This document shows positions 8,313 through 17,069 of a stretch of DNA of 64,000 bases, piece after piece. The DNA is from Thioalkalivibrio sp. AKL19. GTDB taxonomy: Bacteria > Pseudomonadota > Gammaproteobacteria > Ectothiorhodospirales > Ectothiorhodospiraceae. The notes beneath the pieces were generated by a model that was not told the DNA's origin, did no database searches, and was given only the letters and a program-made list of their open reading frames with translations. Each line of letters opens with the position of its first letter. The stretch's first letter is position 1. Made by a program: the position numbers and the translations under genes. The DNA lies in NCBI RefSeq assembly GCF_000420165.1, contig NZ_ATUK01000011.1:186001-250000 (forward strand), read 5' to 3'.

Positions 8313-9116
8313 ATGGAAGCCGGGTTCCTGGAGGGCAAGGCCGGGCCGGTATTCCATGTGCTCCATCTGCCGGATGGTCCCTCCATCCGGGGTGCCGTCC
8401 TGTTTGTCCCGCCCCTGGCCGAGGAGCTCAACAAGTCCCGTCGCATGGTGAGCCTGCAGGCGCGCCGCCTGGCGCAGGCGGGCTACGCCGTGTTGATCCC
8501 GGACCTCTACGGGTGCGGCGACAGCGGCGGCGACTTTGGCGACGCGGACTGGGATCTCTGGCTGGACGACCTCGCACGCTGCAGTGAACACCTCGAGACG
8601 CGTTGCCCGGCGCCGTTCATGGTCTGGGGGTTGCGGGCGGGTTGCCTGCTCGCGGGTGATTTTCTGGCCATGCGTGCGCAGCCGGCCGCCGCCGCGATCT
8701 ACTGGGCGCCCGTGACGAATGGCGAACAGCACCTGACCCAGTTCCTGCGCCTGCGCATGGCCGCCGGGCTGATGGGTGGGCAGAAGGAAGGTACCGCCCA
8801 GCTGCGGGCCCAACTGGATGCGGGAGAGCCGCTGGAAGTCGCCGGGTATACCCTGGCACCCGGGCTGGCCGCGCGCCTGGCGGCGGCCCGTCTGCGGCGG
8901 CCGCATGCGGAGGCGGTCGAATGGTTCGAGGTGGCCGCGCAGGACACCGCACCGCTGCCGCCGGCGAGCGAACGCCTGATCGAGCGCTGGCGAGAGGAGG
9001 GCGCCGCGGTCACCGCGACGGTCGTTGCTGGCGATGCCTTCTGGTCCACCCAGGACATCGTCGAGGTGCCGCAATTGCTGGAGGCGACCATGCAACGCCT
9101 GGAGGCTCTCCCATGA
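8313..9116 (+). CDS. Alpha/beta hydrolase, exosortase A-associated type 2
   Basis: 267 residues. AVLFVPPLAEELNKSRRM near the N-terminus is diagnostic of the hydrolase 2 family of exosortase A loci (TIGR03101, from memory). The strand-turn-helix that normally carries the GxSxG nucleophile reads WGLRAGCLLAG, so no serine occupies the usual place; as far as I recall this is true of the family. It may not be a simple esterase. It lies between the ACP and hydrolase 1 genes, 9 bp after the ACP stop, and overlaps hydrolase 1 by ATGA. A role in acyl transfer or release with the ACP is an inference. Confidence 0.88.
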   Translation: MEAGFLEGKAGPVFHVLHLPDGPSIRGAVLFVPPLAEELNKSRRMVSLQARRLAQAGYAVLIPDLYGCGDSGGDFGDADWDLWLDDLARCSEHLETRCPAPFMVWGLRAGCLLAGDFLAMRAQPAAAAIYWAPVTNGEQHLTQFLRLRMAAGLMGGQKEGTAQLRAQLDAGEPLEVAGYTLAPGLAARLAAARLRRPHAEAVEWFEVAAQDTAPLPPASERLIERWREEGAAVTATVVAGDAFWSTQDIVEVPQLLEATMQRLEALP

Positions 9117-10000
9117 GCGAGCGCGCCGTCGTCTTCCAGGTGGGGGAGGACGAACTCCTGGGGATCCTGCATCCCGGCGCGGAGGGCGCCCGGCGTGGCG
9201 TGCTGATCGCCGTGGGTGGGCCGCAGTACCGGGTAGGCAGCCACCGCCAGTTCCTGCTCCTGGCCCGACATCTCGCGGCGCAGGGGATACCCGTTTTCCG
9301 CTTCGATTTCCGCGGCATGGGCGATTCTTCCGGTGCCCAGCGAACGTTCCACGACGTGCACGACGACCTGCATGCGGCCGTCGATACCTTTGCAGGCGAG
9401 GTGCCGGGGATGCACGAGGTGACCCTGTGGGGTCTGTGTGGCGCGGCCTCTGCGGCGTTGTTCTATGCCTGGCGCGACCCCCGTGTGACAGGCCTGGTGC
9501 TGGTCAACCCCTGGGCCCGCACCGAGGAAGGGCTGGCTCGGGCCTACCTGAAGACCTACTACCTCCAGCGCCTGTTCTCGCGCGATTTCTGGTCCGGGGC
9601 CCTCAAGGGGCGTTTTAACCCCTGGGTGTCCCTGCGCTCCCTGGGGCGCATGGTCGGCACTGCGGTGGGTTCCGGTTCCGGTGGGGCCTCCGGCGAGCCC
9701 GACAACACAAGCCCGGATCGCATCGACAAAGGCCCCCTGCCGGATCGGATGGCCGAGGGCTGGCGGCGCTTCCAGGGGCCCGTCCTGGTGATCCTGAGCG
9801 GCGATGACCTGACCGCGGCCGAGTTTCGCGATGTGGCGACGAACGCGCCGGCATGGAGTGGATTGCTGCAGGAGCCGCGCGTGACCTTGCGCGAACTGCC
9901 CGGTGCCAACCACACCTTTTCTCGCCGCGTGTGGCGCGACCAGGTGGCGCTGTGGACGCATGACTGGCTACAGACATTGCCGGAACGAGGGCGGGAGTGA
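9113..10000 (+). CDS. Alpha/beta hydrolase, exosortase A-associated type 1
   Basis: 295 residues from the ATG at 9113, chosen because it overlaps the previous stop (ATGA) and begins with the family N-terminus (MSERAVVFQVGEDELLGILH). GVLIAVGGPQYRVGSHRQF and FRFDFRGMGDSSG mark the exosortase-associated hydrolase 1 family (TIGR03100, from memory). The nucleophile elbow reads WGLCGAASA, placing a cysteine where serine is usual. The predicted role is a thioesterase- or transferase-like step on the acyl-ACP or a glycan ester. The next glycosyltransferase starts on its stop codon. Confidence 0.88.
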   Translation: MSERAVVFQVGEDELLGILHPGAEGARRGVLIAVGGPQYRVGSHRQFLLLARHLAAQGIPVFRFDFRGMGDSSGAQRTFHDVHDDLHAAVDTFAGEVPGMHEVTLWGLCGAASAALFYAWRDPRVTGLVLVNPWARTEEGLARAYLKTYYLQRLFSRDFWSGALKGRFNPWVSLRSLGRMVGTAVGSGSGGASGEPDNTSPDRIDKGPLPDRMAEGWRRFQGPVLVILSGDDLTAAEFRDVATNAPAWSGLLQEPRVTLRELPGANHTFSRRVWRDQVALWTHDWLQTLPERGRE

Positions 10001-11019
10001 TGTCGTCCGTGGAGCAAGCCCGGACGAGCAGCAGGGCCCCGGCCGCGCCGGAGGGTCGTGACCGCAAGCCCCTGGTCTCGGTGATCATGCCGGCCTACAA
10101 CACGGCCGCATATATTGCCGAGTCCGTCGACAGTGTTCTGGATCAGGACTACCCGGGCATCGAGCTGATCGTGGTAGACGACGGCTCGACCGACGGGACG
10201 CTCGACATCCTGCGCGGATATGGTGACCGCCTGACACTGCTGACCCAGCAGAACCAGGGGGCGGCCGTGGCCCGCAATGCCGGCGTCGCGAGGGCAGGCG
10301 GTGACTACATCGCCTTTATCGACTCCGACGATGTCTGGCTGCCGGGAAAGGTCGCGGCTCAGGTGGACTACATGGACCAGCATCCCGGGATCGGGATGAC
10401 CTTTACCGCCTGGGCCACATGGAAGCCCGATCCGTCCGGCACGTTCCTGAAACCCGATGCGGCCAAGGGCGCGTACCCGATGAACCCTGACGGCAAACCG
10501 CTCGTGGATCGTGGGTCCGGGTGGCTTTACAACCGTCTGCTCTTCGGCTCGCTGCCTCACACCATCACGGTGATGATGCGACGCGACCTGGTGGGACGTG
10601 TCGGACAGTTCGACCCTGATCTCAAAAGGGGGCAGGACTACGATTACTGGTTGCGCGCGTCGCGCTTGACCGAGATCCACCAGCTGAACCTCGTGACGGC
10701 TCTCTACCGGCTTCATGGCGAGGGCTGCATCACCAAGTACCCCGACACGAACTATGAATACGAGGTCGTCCGCAAGGCGCTCGGCCGCTGGGGTCGGGTT
10801 GGCCCGGGCGGAGAGCAGACGTCACGCGGCGCGATTCGCAGGCGCCTTGCCGAGACCTGCTTCAGTTTCGGCTATCACCATTACTGGGAGGGGGACCCGA
10901 GGCTGGCGGCACGATCGTTCCTGCAGTCGACGCTTCGGGACCCCTGGTCCGTGTCCACCTGGGCCTACCTGGTCCTGAGTGCCGGGAAGAGTGTGGCAGG
11001 GAGACGCAAGGCGCGGTGA
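10000..11019 (+). CDS. GT2 family glycosyltransferase
   Basis: 339 residues from the ATG at 10000, which shares its A with the previous stop (TGATG); a GTG three bases earlier is also possible. Typical GT-A signatures: VSVIMPAYNTAAYIAESV, VVDDGSTDGTL, ARNAGVARAGGDYIAFIDSDD (the DxD-like metal site), and later RGQDYDYWLRAS. Such enzymes add one sugar from a nucleotide donor to the lipid-linked repeat unit at the inner membrane. It ends the ACP-hydrolase operon. The 80 bp to the next gene contains a weak CCCGG/CCGGG stem. Confidence 0.88.
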   Translation: MSSVEQARTSSRAPAAPEGRDRKPLVSVIMPAYNTAAYIAESVDSVLDQDYPGIELIVVDDGSTDGTLDILRGYGDRLTLLTQQNQGAAVARNAGVARAGGDYIAFIDSDDVWLPGKVAAQVDYMDQHPGIGMTFTAWATWKPDPSGTFLKPDAAKGAYPMNPDGKPLVDRGSGWLYNRLLFGSLPHTITVMMRRDLVGRVGQFDPDLKRGQDYDYWLRASRLTEIHQLNLVTALYRLHGEGCITKYPDTNYEYEVVRKALGRWGRVGPGGEQTSRGAIRRRLAETCFSFGYHHYWEGDPRLAARSFLQSTLRDPWSVSTWAYLVLSAGKSVAGRRKAR

Positions 11020-11099
11020 GGCATTGGGTCGGACCCGGCATCGTCCGGGCTGATTAAGGGCCCTCGGCAAGACCCAAGCCGGAGACAGGAGGAGGTACC

Positions 11100-11924
11100 A
11101 TGACTGAAGATCCATCTTCCGCCCAGGCCGAGCGGGTCGAGGCCGAGGCCTACGAGAGCATGATGCAGCTGGCCGAAAGCGCGGGCATCCCGGGCTTTCG
11201 AGCGGTCCGCAGCGGGACGCATGTTGCCCTGATCGCCCCGGGCCTGAAGAAGATGCTGGTCTTTAACCGGGTGCTGGGATTGGGCGTTTCAGACCCGGCA
11301 ACCGAGGGCCATATTGATGAACTAGCGGCCCTGTACGCCGAGCATGACCTTCCCTGGGCAATCGAGCTCAGCCCTCATGCCCGCCCGGAGTCCGTTCTCC
11401 AATGGCTACGCGATCGCAGGATTCGCCGGGGGGCGGCATCTGCGGTCCTGATGCGGGCCAGCAGCGACGTCCCCGAGGGGAAGAGCGATCTCGAGATCCG
11501 CCCCTGGCGGCCAGAAGACGAAGATGCTGGCGCCGCGCTGGCGGTCGATGCGTTCTCCGTGCCGCAGGAGGCAAAGGCCCTTCTGGCGGAACTGCCGCGA
11601 TCATCCAAATGGCGTCAGTGGCTGGCGCTCGACGATGGAACGGTGGTGGCAACCGGCCTGTTGTATCTCGGGGACGGGGTGGCCTGGGCCGGGTGGGAAG
11701 CAACCCGCCCGGACTACCGTGGACGTGGCCTGCATGGGGCGCTCATCTCCGCTTGCCTCAGGGACGCGTCGCTGCATGGGTGTACGTCGGTGATCACGGA
11801 TACCGCCGTGGGGACACCGGACAGACCGGACCCGTCCTATCAAAACCACCTCCGCAAGGGGTTCGAGGTATTGCATCTCCGGCATACGTACCTGGCTGTC
11901 CCTGGAGTGGTCGCGCCGGCGTAG
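11100..11924 (+). CDS. GNAT family N-acetyltransferase
   Basis: 274 residues. The start is supported by a strong ribosome site (AGGAGGAGG, a few bases before ATG). The C-terminal half is the GNAT domain: LEIRPWRPEDEDAGAAL starts it, and the acetyl-CoA loop is RPDYRGRGLHGALI, followed by an FEVLHLRHTYL strand. The first ~130 residues are a second, degenerate GNAT-like or linker region. It stands alone on the plus strand, convergent with the adenylation gene. It probably N-acetylates a small molecule or amino sugar; the substrate is unknown. Confidence 0.8.
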   Translation: MTEDPSSAQAERVEAEAYESMMQLAESAGIPGFRAVRSGTHVALIAPGLKKMLVFNRVLGLGVSDPATEGHIDELAALYAEHDLPWAIELSPHARPESVLQWLRDRRIRRGAASAVLMRASSDVPEGKSDLEIRPWRPEDEDAGAALAVDAFSVPQEAKALLAELPRSSKWRQWLALDDGTVVATGLLYLGDGVAWAGWEATRPDYRGRGLHGALISACLRDASLHGCTSVITDTAVGTPDRPDPSYQNHLRKGFEVLHLRHTYLAVPGVVAPA

Positions 11925-11945
11925 CCTGGAAACAGACGTTGGCCA

Positions 11946-11963
11946 GAGGCTCGGCGCAGCCTC
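11946..11963. terminator. Hairpin between convergent genes
   Basis: GAGGCT-CGGCGC-AGCCTC, a perfect 6-bp stem in the 43-bp gap between the convergent acetyltransferase and adenylation genes. There is no T-tract on either side, so termination is suggested only by position. Confidence 0.35.
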
Positions 11964-11967
11964 GTGG

Positions 11968-13575
11968 TTACGGGGTCGCCGTCTCTTCCAGGGTCGAGAT
12001 CAGTGCCTTTCGGTCGGCCTTGCCATTGGCGTTGAGCGGCAGGTTGTCCAGCGAGTGGATGGCCCGGGGCACCATCACCGTGGGCAGTCGCTGGCGGAGT
12101 CGGTCGCGTATGGCCGATTCGTCCATATCTTCCGCGACCACGAAGGCCACGATCCCCGAGGCGCCGCTTTCCGTTCGTGGCCATCCGACGGCCACGGCCT
12201 GGTCCGTACCGGCGGCCTCGCGCAGTGCGGCCTCGACCTCGCCGAGCTCGATCCGCACCCCGCCAATCTTGATCTGGTGATCCAGGCGCCCGAGAAAGAT
12301 GATCGGTTCGCCCGCGGCCGGCCGGCGCACCAGGTCCCCCGTGCGGTAGTGCACGCGCCCATCGTCTTGGTGCACAAAGGCCTTCGCCGTGCGTTCGGGG
12401 TCCTTCCAGTAGCCGGGCGTCACCTGCGGGCCACTGATCAGCAGTTCGCCCTCGGCCCCGACCGGCACCTCCCGCAGGGCCTCGTCCGCCACGCGCAGGC
12501 CGACCTGGTTGCCCGGATAGCCGATCGGGACCATGCCGTGCTCGCATTCCGCCGGCGAGCGCTCCCCGTCCCAGCGGTAGTAGCAGGCATCCACCGTGCA
12601 TTCGGTGGGCCCGTAGGCATTGTCGACAATGGCATTGGGGGCGGCGGCCGCCATCGCCTCGGCCAGCTCCGCTGACAGGGCCTCCCCGCCAAAGCGGCAC
12701 AGGCGCAGATCCGGGAACCGTCCCGGCGCCCAGCCGTTGCGGCGATTCATCCCGTGCCCGGCCGAGGGGGTGATGTCGATTACCGTGAGCGCCTTGTCCG
12801 CGATGTAGCGGTTGGGGTTGAACCACTCCTTGGCGGAGGGGCAACACAGGCAGGCGCCAAAGGCCCACGACACGTACAGGTCGAACATCGAGGAATCGAA
12901 GGTGATGTCGTAGAACTGCGAAAAGCGGTCCGTCTCGCTAATGCCGAACTCGCGGTAGCGCTCCTGAGACATCTCCACGAAACGGGCTGCGTTGCGCTGC
13001 AGAACGCCCACGCCCTTGGGCTTGCCCGTGCTGCCGGAGGTGAAGAACAGGCAGGCCAGGTCATCCGGGGATACGGCTGCCGGCGCCCAGTCCGCGGGCC
13101 GATGGGAATCGCCGGCCACCCGGAAGTCGTGTCGGGGCCAGCGCGTTTGCAGGTCCTCCAGTCGCTGCGTATCGGGTAGCAGGATCAGGAACGGCCGGGA
13201 GAATGCCTGCAGGAGTTCATCGAGCCGCTCAAGACCCTGGGCATCCACCAGCAACGCTGACAGATCGGCCTGTTCGGCCATGGCCACCGTACGTTCCGTG
13301 GGAAACCCCGGGTTCAGCGGAACCAGAGCTTGGCCGGCCATCAGGGTGCCCAGAATCCCGCGGTACATCGCGAGCGAGCGCTGGGCCAGCACACCGACCC
13401 GGCGGGGCCCGGTCGGGCTCTGCTGTAGCGTGTGCGCAATGTCCGCGCCGGCTGCGAACAGCTCCTCGTAGCTCAGGACGCGACCCTCGACATCCAGGGC
13501 GGGGCGTTCCGGGAAGCGTTCGACGGAGCGCAGGAAGCCGGTCAGTAAACCCTTCGTTATCCTGGCGTTTGGCAT
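11968..13575 (-). CDS. Stand-alone amino-acid-adenylation (NRPS A-domain-like) protein
   Basis: 535 residues from the ATG at 13575, with AGGA eight bases upstream on the minus strand; the longer frame upstream shows no homology. Core adenylation motifs are all present: FFTSGSTGKPKGV (A3), FGGEALSAEL, NAYGPTECTVD (A5), GELLISGPQVTPGYW, YRTGDLVRR (A7), GRLDHQIKIGGVRIELGEVE (A8) and NANGKADRKAL (A10, catalytic Lys). No carrier or condensation domain is fused. It should activate an amino or other carboxylic acid as an AMP ester, perhaps for loading the locus ACP (8052). The order next to GNAT and ABC-transporter genes suggests acyl or aminoacyl decoration of the glycan. The substrate cannot be predicted by eye. 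Confidence 0.85.
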   Translation of the reverse strand: MPNARITKGLLTGFLRSVERFPERPALDVEGRVLSYEELFAAGADIAHTLQQSPTGPRRVGVLAQRSLAMYRGILGTLMAGQALVPLNPGFPTERTVAMAEQADLSALLVDAQGLERLDELLQAFSRPFLILLPDTQRLEDLQTRWPRHDFRVAGDSHRPADWAPAAVSPDDLACLFFTSGSTGKPKGVGVLQRNAARFVEMSQERYREFGISETDRFSQFYDITFDSSMFDLYVSWAFGACLCCPSAKEWFNPNRYIADKALTVIDITPSAGHGMNRRNGWAPGRFPDLRLCRFGGEALSAELAEAMAAAAPNAIVDNAYGPTECTVDACYYRWDGERSPAECEHGMVPIGYPGNQVGLRVADEALREVPVGAEGELLISGPQVTPGYWKDPERTAKAFVHQDDGRVHYRTGDLVRRPAAGEPIIFLGRLDHQIKIGGVRIELGEVEAALREAAGTDQAVAVGWPRTESGASGIVAFVVAEDMDESAIRDRLRQRLPTVMVPRAIHSLDNLPLNANGKADRKALISTLEETATP

Positions 13576-13788
13576 GGGTGCAGTCCTCGCTCTCCTCGGG
13601 AACCCTTTACTGCTGCGGCTCTCGGGGGTTTTTGGGTCGGCCCGGACTGGCGGTCCATCTGGCCAGTCGTACCCAGGCACGTCCACGGTGCCTTCAGCGC
13701 AGCATCCGCGAACGCCCCATCTCGTACAATCCAGACGAGAAGCCGGCCGCCAGGCCTGGCTAACGGCCGCCTGATGGCGGTTGTCTAC

Positions 13789-13807
13789 GGGGCCGCGACA
13801 AGGCCCC
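13789..13807 (+). other. Stem-loop in leader of ABC transporter gene
   Basis: GGGGCC and GGCCCC arms around a 7-base loop, about 30 bp before the transporter ATG, in the 262-bp divergent region. It could affect translation or be incidental in GC-rich DNA. I could not place a convincing promoter for either gene in this region. Confidence 0.25.
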
Positions 13808-13837
13808 TCGTGCGAAGGATCCCGATTCGGCGAAACC

Positions 13838-15640
13838 ATGCTGCAAACTCTGCACAAGCTGAATGCCCTGCTCGACCCCCGCGATCGCGGCAAGGTTGGC
13901 CTGCTGGTGATCCTGATGATCGTCACGGCCTTCATGCAGACCGCGGGCATCGCCTCGGTCATGCCGTTTCTGGCGGTGCTCTCCGACCCCAACATGGTCC
14001 ACGACAACGAAATACTTCGTCTCGCATACGAGTGGCTCGGATTCCAGTCCACGGGGGGCTTTCTCTACTTCCTGGGTGTGGCGGCGTTCGTACTCTTTGT
14101 CACCGGCACTGCGCTCCAGGCGCTGAACCAGTGGGCCATCACACGGTTTACCCACATGCAGCAGTACGAGCTGTCGCGGCGCCTGATGGGGGACTACCTC
14201 AGCCGTCCGTTCACGTTCTTCCTAAACCGGAATTCCGGGGACCTTGCCAAGACGGTCCTGCAGGAGACCACTCAGGCGATCAACGGGGCCCTGATGCCAG
14301 TCCTCCGGCTAGTCAGCCAAGGACTGCTGGCGATGTTCATCATCGCATTGCTGATCGTAGCCCAGCCCTGGCTGGCCCTGATCGTCGCGTTTTCTCTGGG
14401 GGGTATCTATGGAGCCATCTACGTTCTCGCGCGCACGTGGCTGAACCGCATCGGGCAGGATCGCGTGGAGGCGAACCGCCAGCGCTTCACCGCGGCGGCG
14501 GAGGCCTTTGCCGGCGCAAAGGAGATCCGCCTGCTGGGACGGGAGCGCGACTATCTGGAGCGCTACCGCCACCCGTCCAAGCGCTTTGCCAGCCACCAGG
14601 CGAATGCGGTTTTGCTCCAGAGCCTTCCGCAATACGCGATCGAGGCCATCGCCTTTGGGGGGGTCCTGGTGTTGGTGCTCTACCTGATGGCGGGCGACGG
14701 GGGGCTGGCCCAGGCGCTACCGCTGATCGGTCTGTATGCGCTTGCCGGGCGACAATTGATCCCGGCCTTCCAGAAAATCTTCCAACAGGTTGCCTCGTTG
14801 CGCTTCAGCACGGCAGCGGTGGACAACATTCTGAAAGACCTGGGCAACCGCCCGGAAAGCACGCCGATGCTCGCGCGCAATGACCGGCCTGAGCCCTTCG
14901 TCCCAACCCGATCCATCGAGGTGAGCGGTCTGACTTACCGGTACCCAGGGCTCGAACGCCCCGCCCTTGAAGACGTCACGCTGGAGATACCGGCTCGCAA
15001 GACGGTTGGTTTTGTTGGTTCATCCGGCGCCGGCAAGAGCACCCTGGTAGATCTTCTGCTGGGCCTTTTGGAGCCCCAGCAAGGCACCATCCGAATCGAT
15101 GGCGAACCCCTCACGCGGGAGAACGTCCGCCGCTGGCAGGCCACCCTGGGTTACGTGCCACAGCACATCTTTCTGGCGGACCAGAGCGTGGCAGCAAATA
15201 TCGCCCTGGGTGTACCGGAAGAGAAAATCGACCATAAGGCCGTGGAGAAGGCGGCCCGCCTGGCCAACCTGCACGAGTTTGTCATGCGGGATCTGCCCGA
15301 CGGGTATGCCACCGTCATTGGTGAGCGCGGCACCCGCCTTTCGGGTGGACAAAGACAACGAATTGGCATCGCCCGGGCGCTATACCGGGACCCCGCTGTG
15401 CTCTTTTTCGATGAAGCCACGAGTGCGCTGGACAACGCCACCGAGCGCGCTGTGATGGAAGCGCTACACAACCTATCCGGAGATAAGACCATCATTCTGG
15501 TCGCCCATCGGCTGAGCACTGTCCAGCCCAGCGACCAGATCTTTGTCATGAAAGATGGACGCATCGCCGACCAGGGAAACTGGTCAGAACTTTCCGAGTG
15601 CAGCGAACCATTCCGGCGCCTCGCGGCAGGTGTCCTGTAG
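13838..15640 (+). CDS. ABC transporter, fused permease and ATPase (MsbA-like)
   Basis: 600 residues from the ATG at 13838; an upstream TTG at 13781 would add an unrelated tail. The N-terminal ~330 residues form six hydrophobic segments. The ATPase half begins near IEVSGLTYRYPGLERPALEDV and has Walker A GSSGAGKST, Q-loop YVPQHIFL, signature LSGGQRQR, Walker B VLFFDEATSALD and the H-loop VAHRLS. Such homodimeric exporters flip lipid-linked oligosaccharides or export lipids across the inner membrane. In this locus it probably flips a glycolipid intermediate. It is divergent from the adenylation gene and followed by the phosphotransferase-like gene. Confidence 0.9.
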   Translation: MLQTLHKLNALLDPRDRGKVGLLVILMIVTAFMQTAGIASVMPFLAVLSDPNMVHDNEILRLAYEWLGFQSTGGFLYFLGVAAFVLFVTGTALQALNQWAITRFTHMQQYELSRRLMGDYLSRPFTFFLNRNSGDLAKTVLQETTQAINGALMPVLRLVSQGLLAMFIIALLIVAQPWLALIVAFSLGGIYGAIYVLARTWLNRIGQDRVEANRQRFTAAAEAFAGAKEIRLLGRERDYLERYRHPSKRFASHQANAVLLQSLPQYAIEAIAFGGVLVLVLYLMAGDGGLAQALPLIGLYALAGRQLIPAFQKIFQQVASLRFSTAAVDNILKDLGNRPESTPMLARNDRPEPFVPTRSIEVSGLTYRYPGLERPALEDVTLEIPARKTVGFVGSSGAGKSTLVDLLLGLLEPQQGTIRIDGEPLTRENVRRWQATLGYVPQHIFLADQSVAANIALGVPEEKIDHKAVEKAARLANLHEFVMRDLPDGYATVIGERGTRLSGGQRQRIGIARALYRDPAVLFFDEATSALDNATERAVMEALHNLSGDKTIILVAHRLSTVQPSDQIFVMKDGRIADQGNWSELSECSEPFRRLAAGVL

Positions 15641-15781
15641 CGTTGGAATCTCAATGCAGAGAAGGAAATACCGCCAAATGACATCAGGTGCAGAACAGGT
15701 AATAGTCCAGCCCCACGCGGTTCGCCGTCGTGCCCTGTCCATCGGCACCAATCCAAAAGTGCTTGCTCGCTGCGTTTGCCC

Positions 15782-16858
15782 ATGAAACCCACACCTTTCA
15801 GCTGTGGCCCTGCCGGGCCGGATGCGCACCTTCTGGATCGCATCCGTTGCCGTCTGGAGGAGCGCTTAAATCAAAAGATCCGCGCTTGCGATTGTGTCCG
15901 GTCGACCGTCCGTCAAAGTTCGTCCGTGTACCAGGTGCGGATCGACCTTGAAACGGATTCACTGCTTGCCTGGATCAAGATCCTCCATGGCCCGGACGGC
16001 GTCGATTCCCGGAAAGCAAGCCAGACCCTCAGAGACGCTGATCTGACCGAATTTCTCTTCAGGCACGAACGTGCGAGCCGTGCCTTCGGTGTGCCGGAGA
16101 TGCTCCTCACGATTCCGGATGCCGGTGTGATGGTTACCCGGCACGCCCCCGGTGAGCGCGTTCAGAACCTGCTTGAGGCTATTCCCAGAATGACCTGGGG
16201 ACCGCGAAACATCGATCAACTCGCAGATGTGTCCCATCGCTGCGGGAAATGGCTACTAGAATTTCAAAGCCTGACTCAGGGTTTCTGCCCCGCTCAGGGG
16301 ACAGAGGCAGAACCGCCCTACCAGAAGAACCTTGACTCTATGGTTGACCAGGCTTCCGGCCGATTGACCGAGGCTCAGGCGGCCGGCACTCTGGTTTTTT
16401 CCCGCGAGGAGCTCGATGGATTCAAGGGTCAGCTTGCCCGGCTCTCTGCGCAGTCCAGCGGAGAAGCACCATTTTGTGCAGTTCATGCCGATTTCTTTGC
16501 AGGTAACCTGCTCGCATCGCCGGACAAAATAACCGGTATCGATTTCTCCAGCAGTACGTACGGATCCCCGCTTTTTGATCCTGGCTACTTTATCTTCCAG
16601 ACAGAGACCCTGTTTAAAAATAAGCTTGTTCCGAAAGCGACACCGAACGTGATCATTCAGGCCTTTCTCGATGGCTATGGATTTTCCCGAAGCCCTGGGG
16701 AGTTCTGGTCGGCAAGCCCCGGCCACAAGATCGTCCGGTTCTCGTTAAATGCATCCAGAATTGTAAGTTGCAGCAATATTAATGGCATGAGCATGCCACG
16801 CCGTTTTATCCGGCTTCGGCATGCTCGCAAGCTGCTTGAGGAGCTGAAGTCCATATAG
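15782..16858 (+). CDS. Phosphotransferase with protein-kinase-like (APH/choline kinase) fold
   Basis: 358 residues from the ATG at 15782 (a TTG lies two codons earlier). The catalytic loop VHADFFAGNLL is an H-x-D-x4-N Brenner motif and IDFSSSTYGSPLFDPGYF gives the metal-binding Asp, as in aminoglycoside and choline kinases. Sugar or small-molecule phosphorylation is the likely activity; in EPS and LPS loci such enzymes often phosphorylate heptose or other sugars (KdkA/WaaP-like). The coding sequence is less GC-rich than the transporter before it, and an IS follows at once, marking the edge of an apparently acquired segment. Confidence 0.75.
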   Translation: MKPTPFSCGPAGPDAHLLDRIRCRLEERLNQKIRACDCVRSTVRQSSSVYQVRIDLETDSLLAWIKILHGPDGVDSRKASQTLRDADLTEFLFRHERASRAFGVPEMLLTIPDAGVMVTRHAPGERVQNLLEAIPRMTWGPRNIDQLADVSHRCGKWLLEFQSLTQGFCPAQGTEAEPPYQKNLDSMVDQASGRLTEAQAAGTLVFSREELDGFKGQLARLSAQSSGEAPFCAVHADFFAGNLLASPDKITGIDFSSSTYGSPLFDPGYFIFQTETLFKNKLVPKATPNVIIQAFLDGYGFSRSPGEFWSASPGHKIVRFSLNASRIVSCSNINGMSMPRRFIRLRHARKLLEELKSI

Positions 16859-17011
16859 TGTTGGGTATATGCACATCTGTCAGCCCACGCCATGTTTAAC
16901 GAGTCTGGCGCTCAGGGCGTCTAAGGAAACACTGATCAATGGGCCTGCATCCGGCTCGGTGCCCCGCCGAAGCGTTTTGGAAGGGCACTGGGGCCATTAC
17001 GGCCGGCCTGG

Positions 17012-17047
17012 GCCCCTGTAACCGCCGTTTTTGGCGGTTACAGGGGC
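17012..17047 (-). terminator. Perfect 15-bp hairpin downstream of transposase
   Basis: GCCCCTGTAACCGCC and its exact complement enclose a 6-base GTTTTT loop, 22 bp beyond the transposase stop and inside the left end of the IS. The stem is strong, but the T-run is in the loop rather than after the stem. It could stop transcription leaving or entering the element, or be a structural element of the IS end. Confidence 0.5.
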
Positions 17048-17069
17048 GATTTCCGGTCCTGCGGACACA

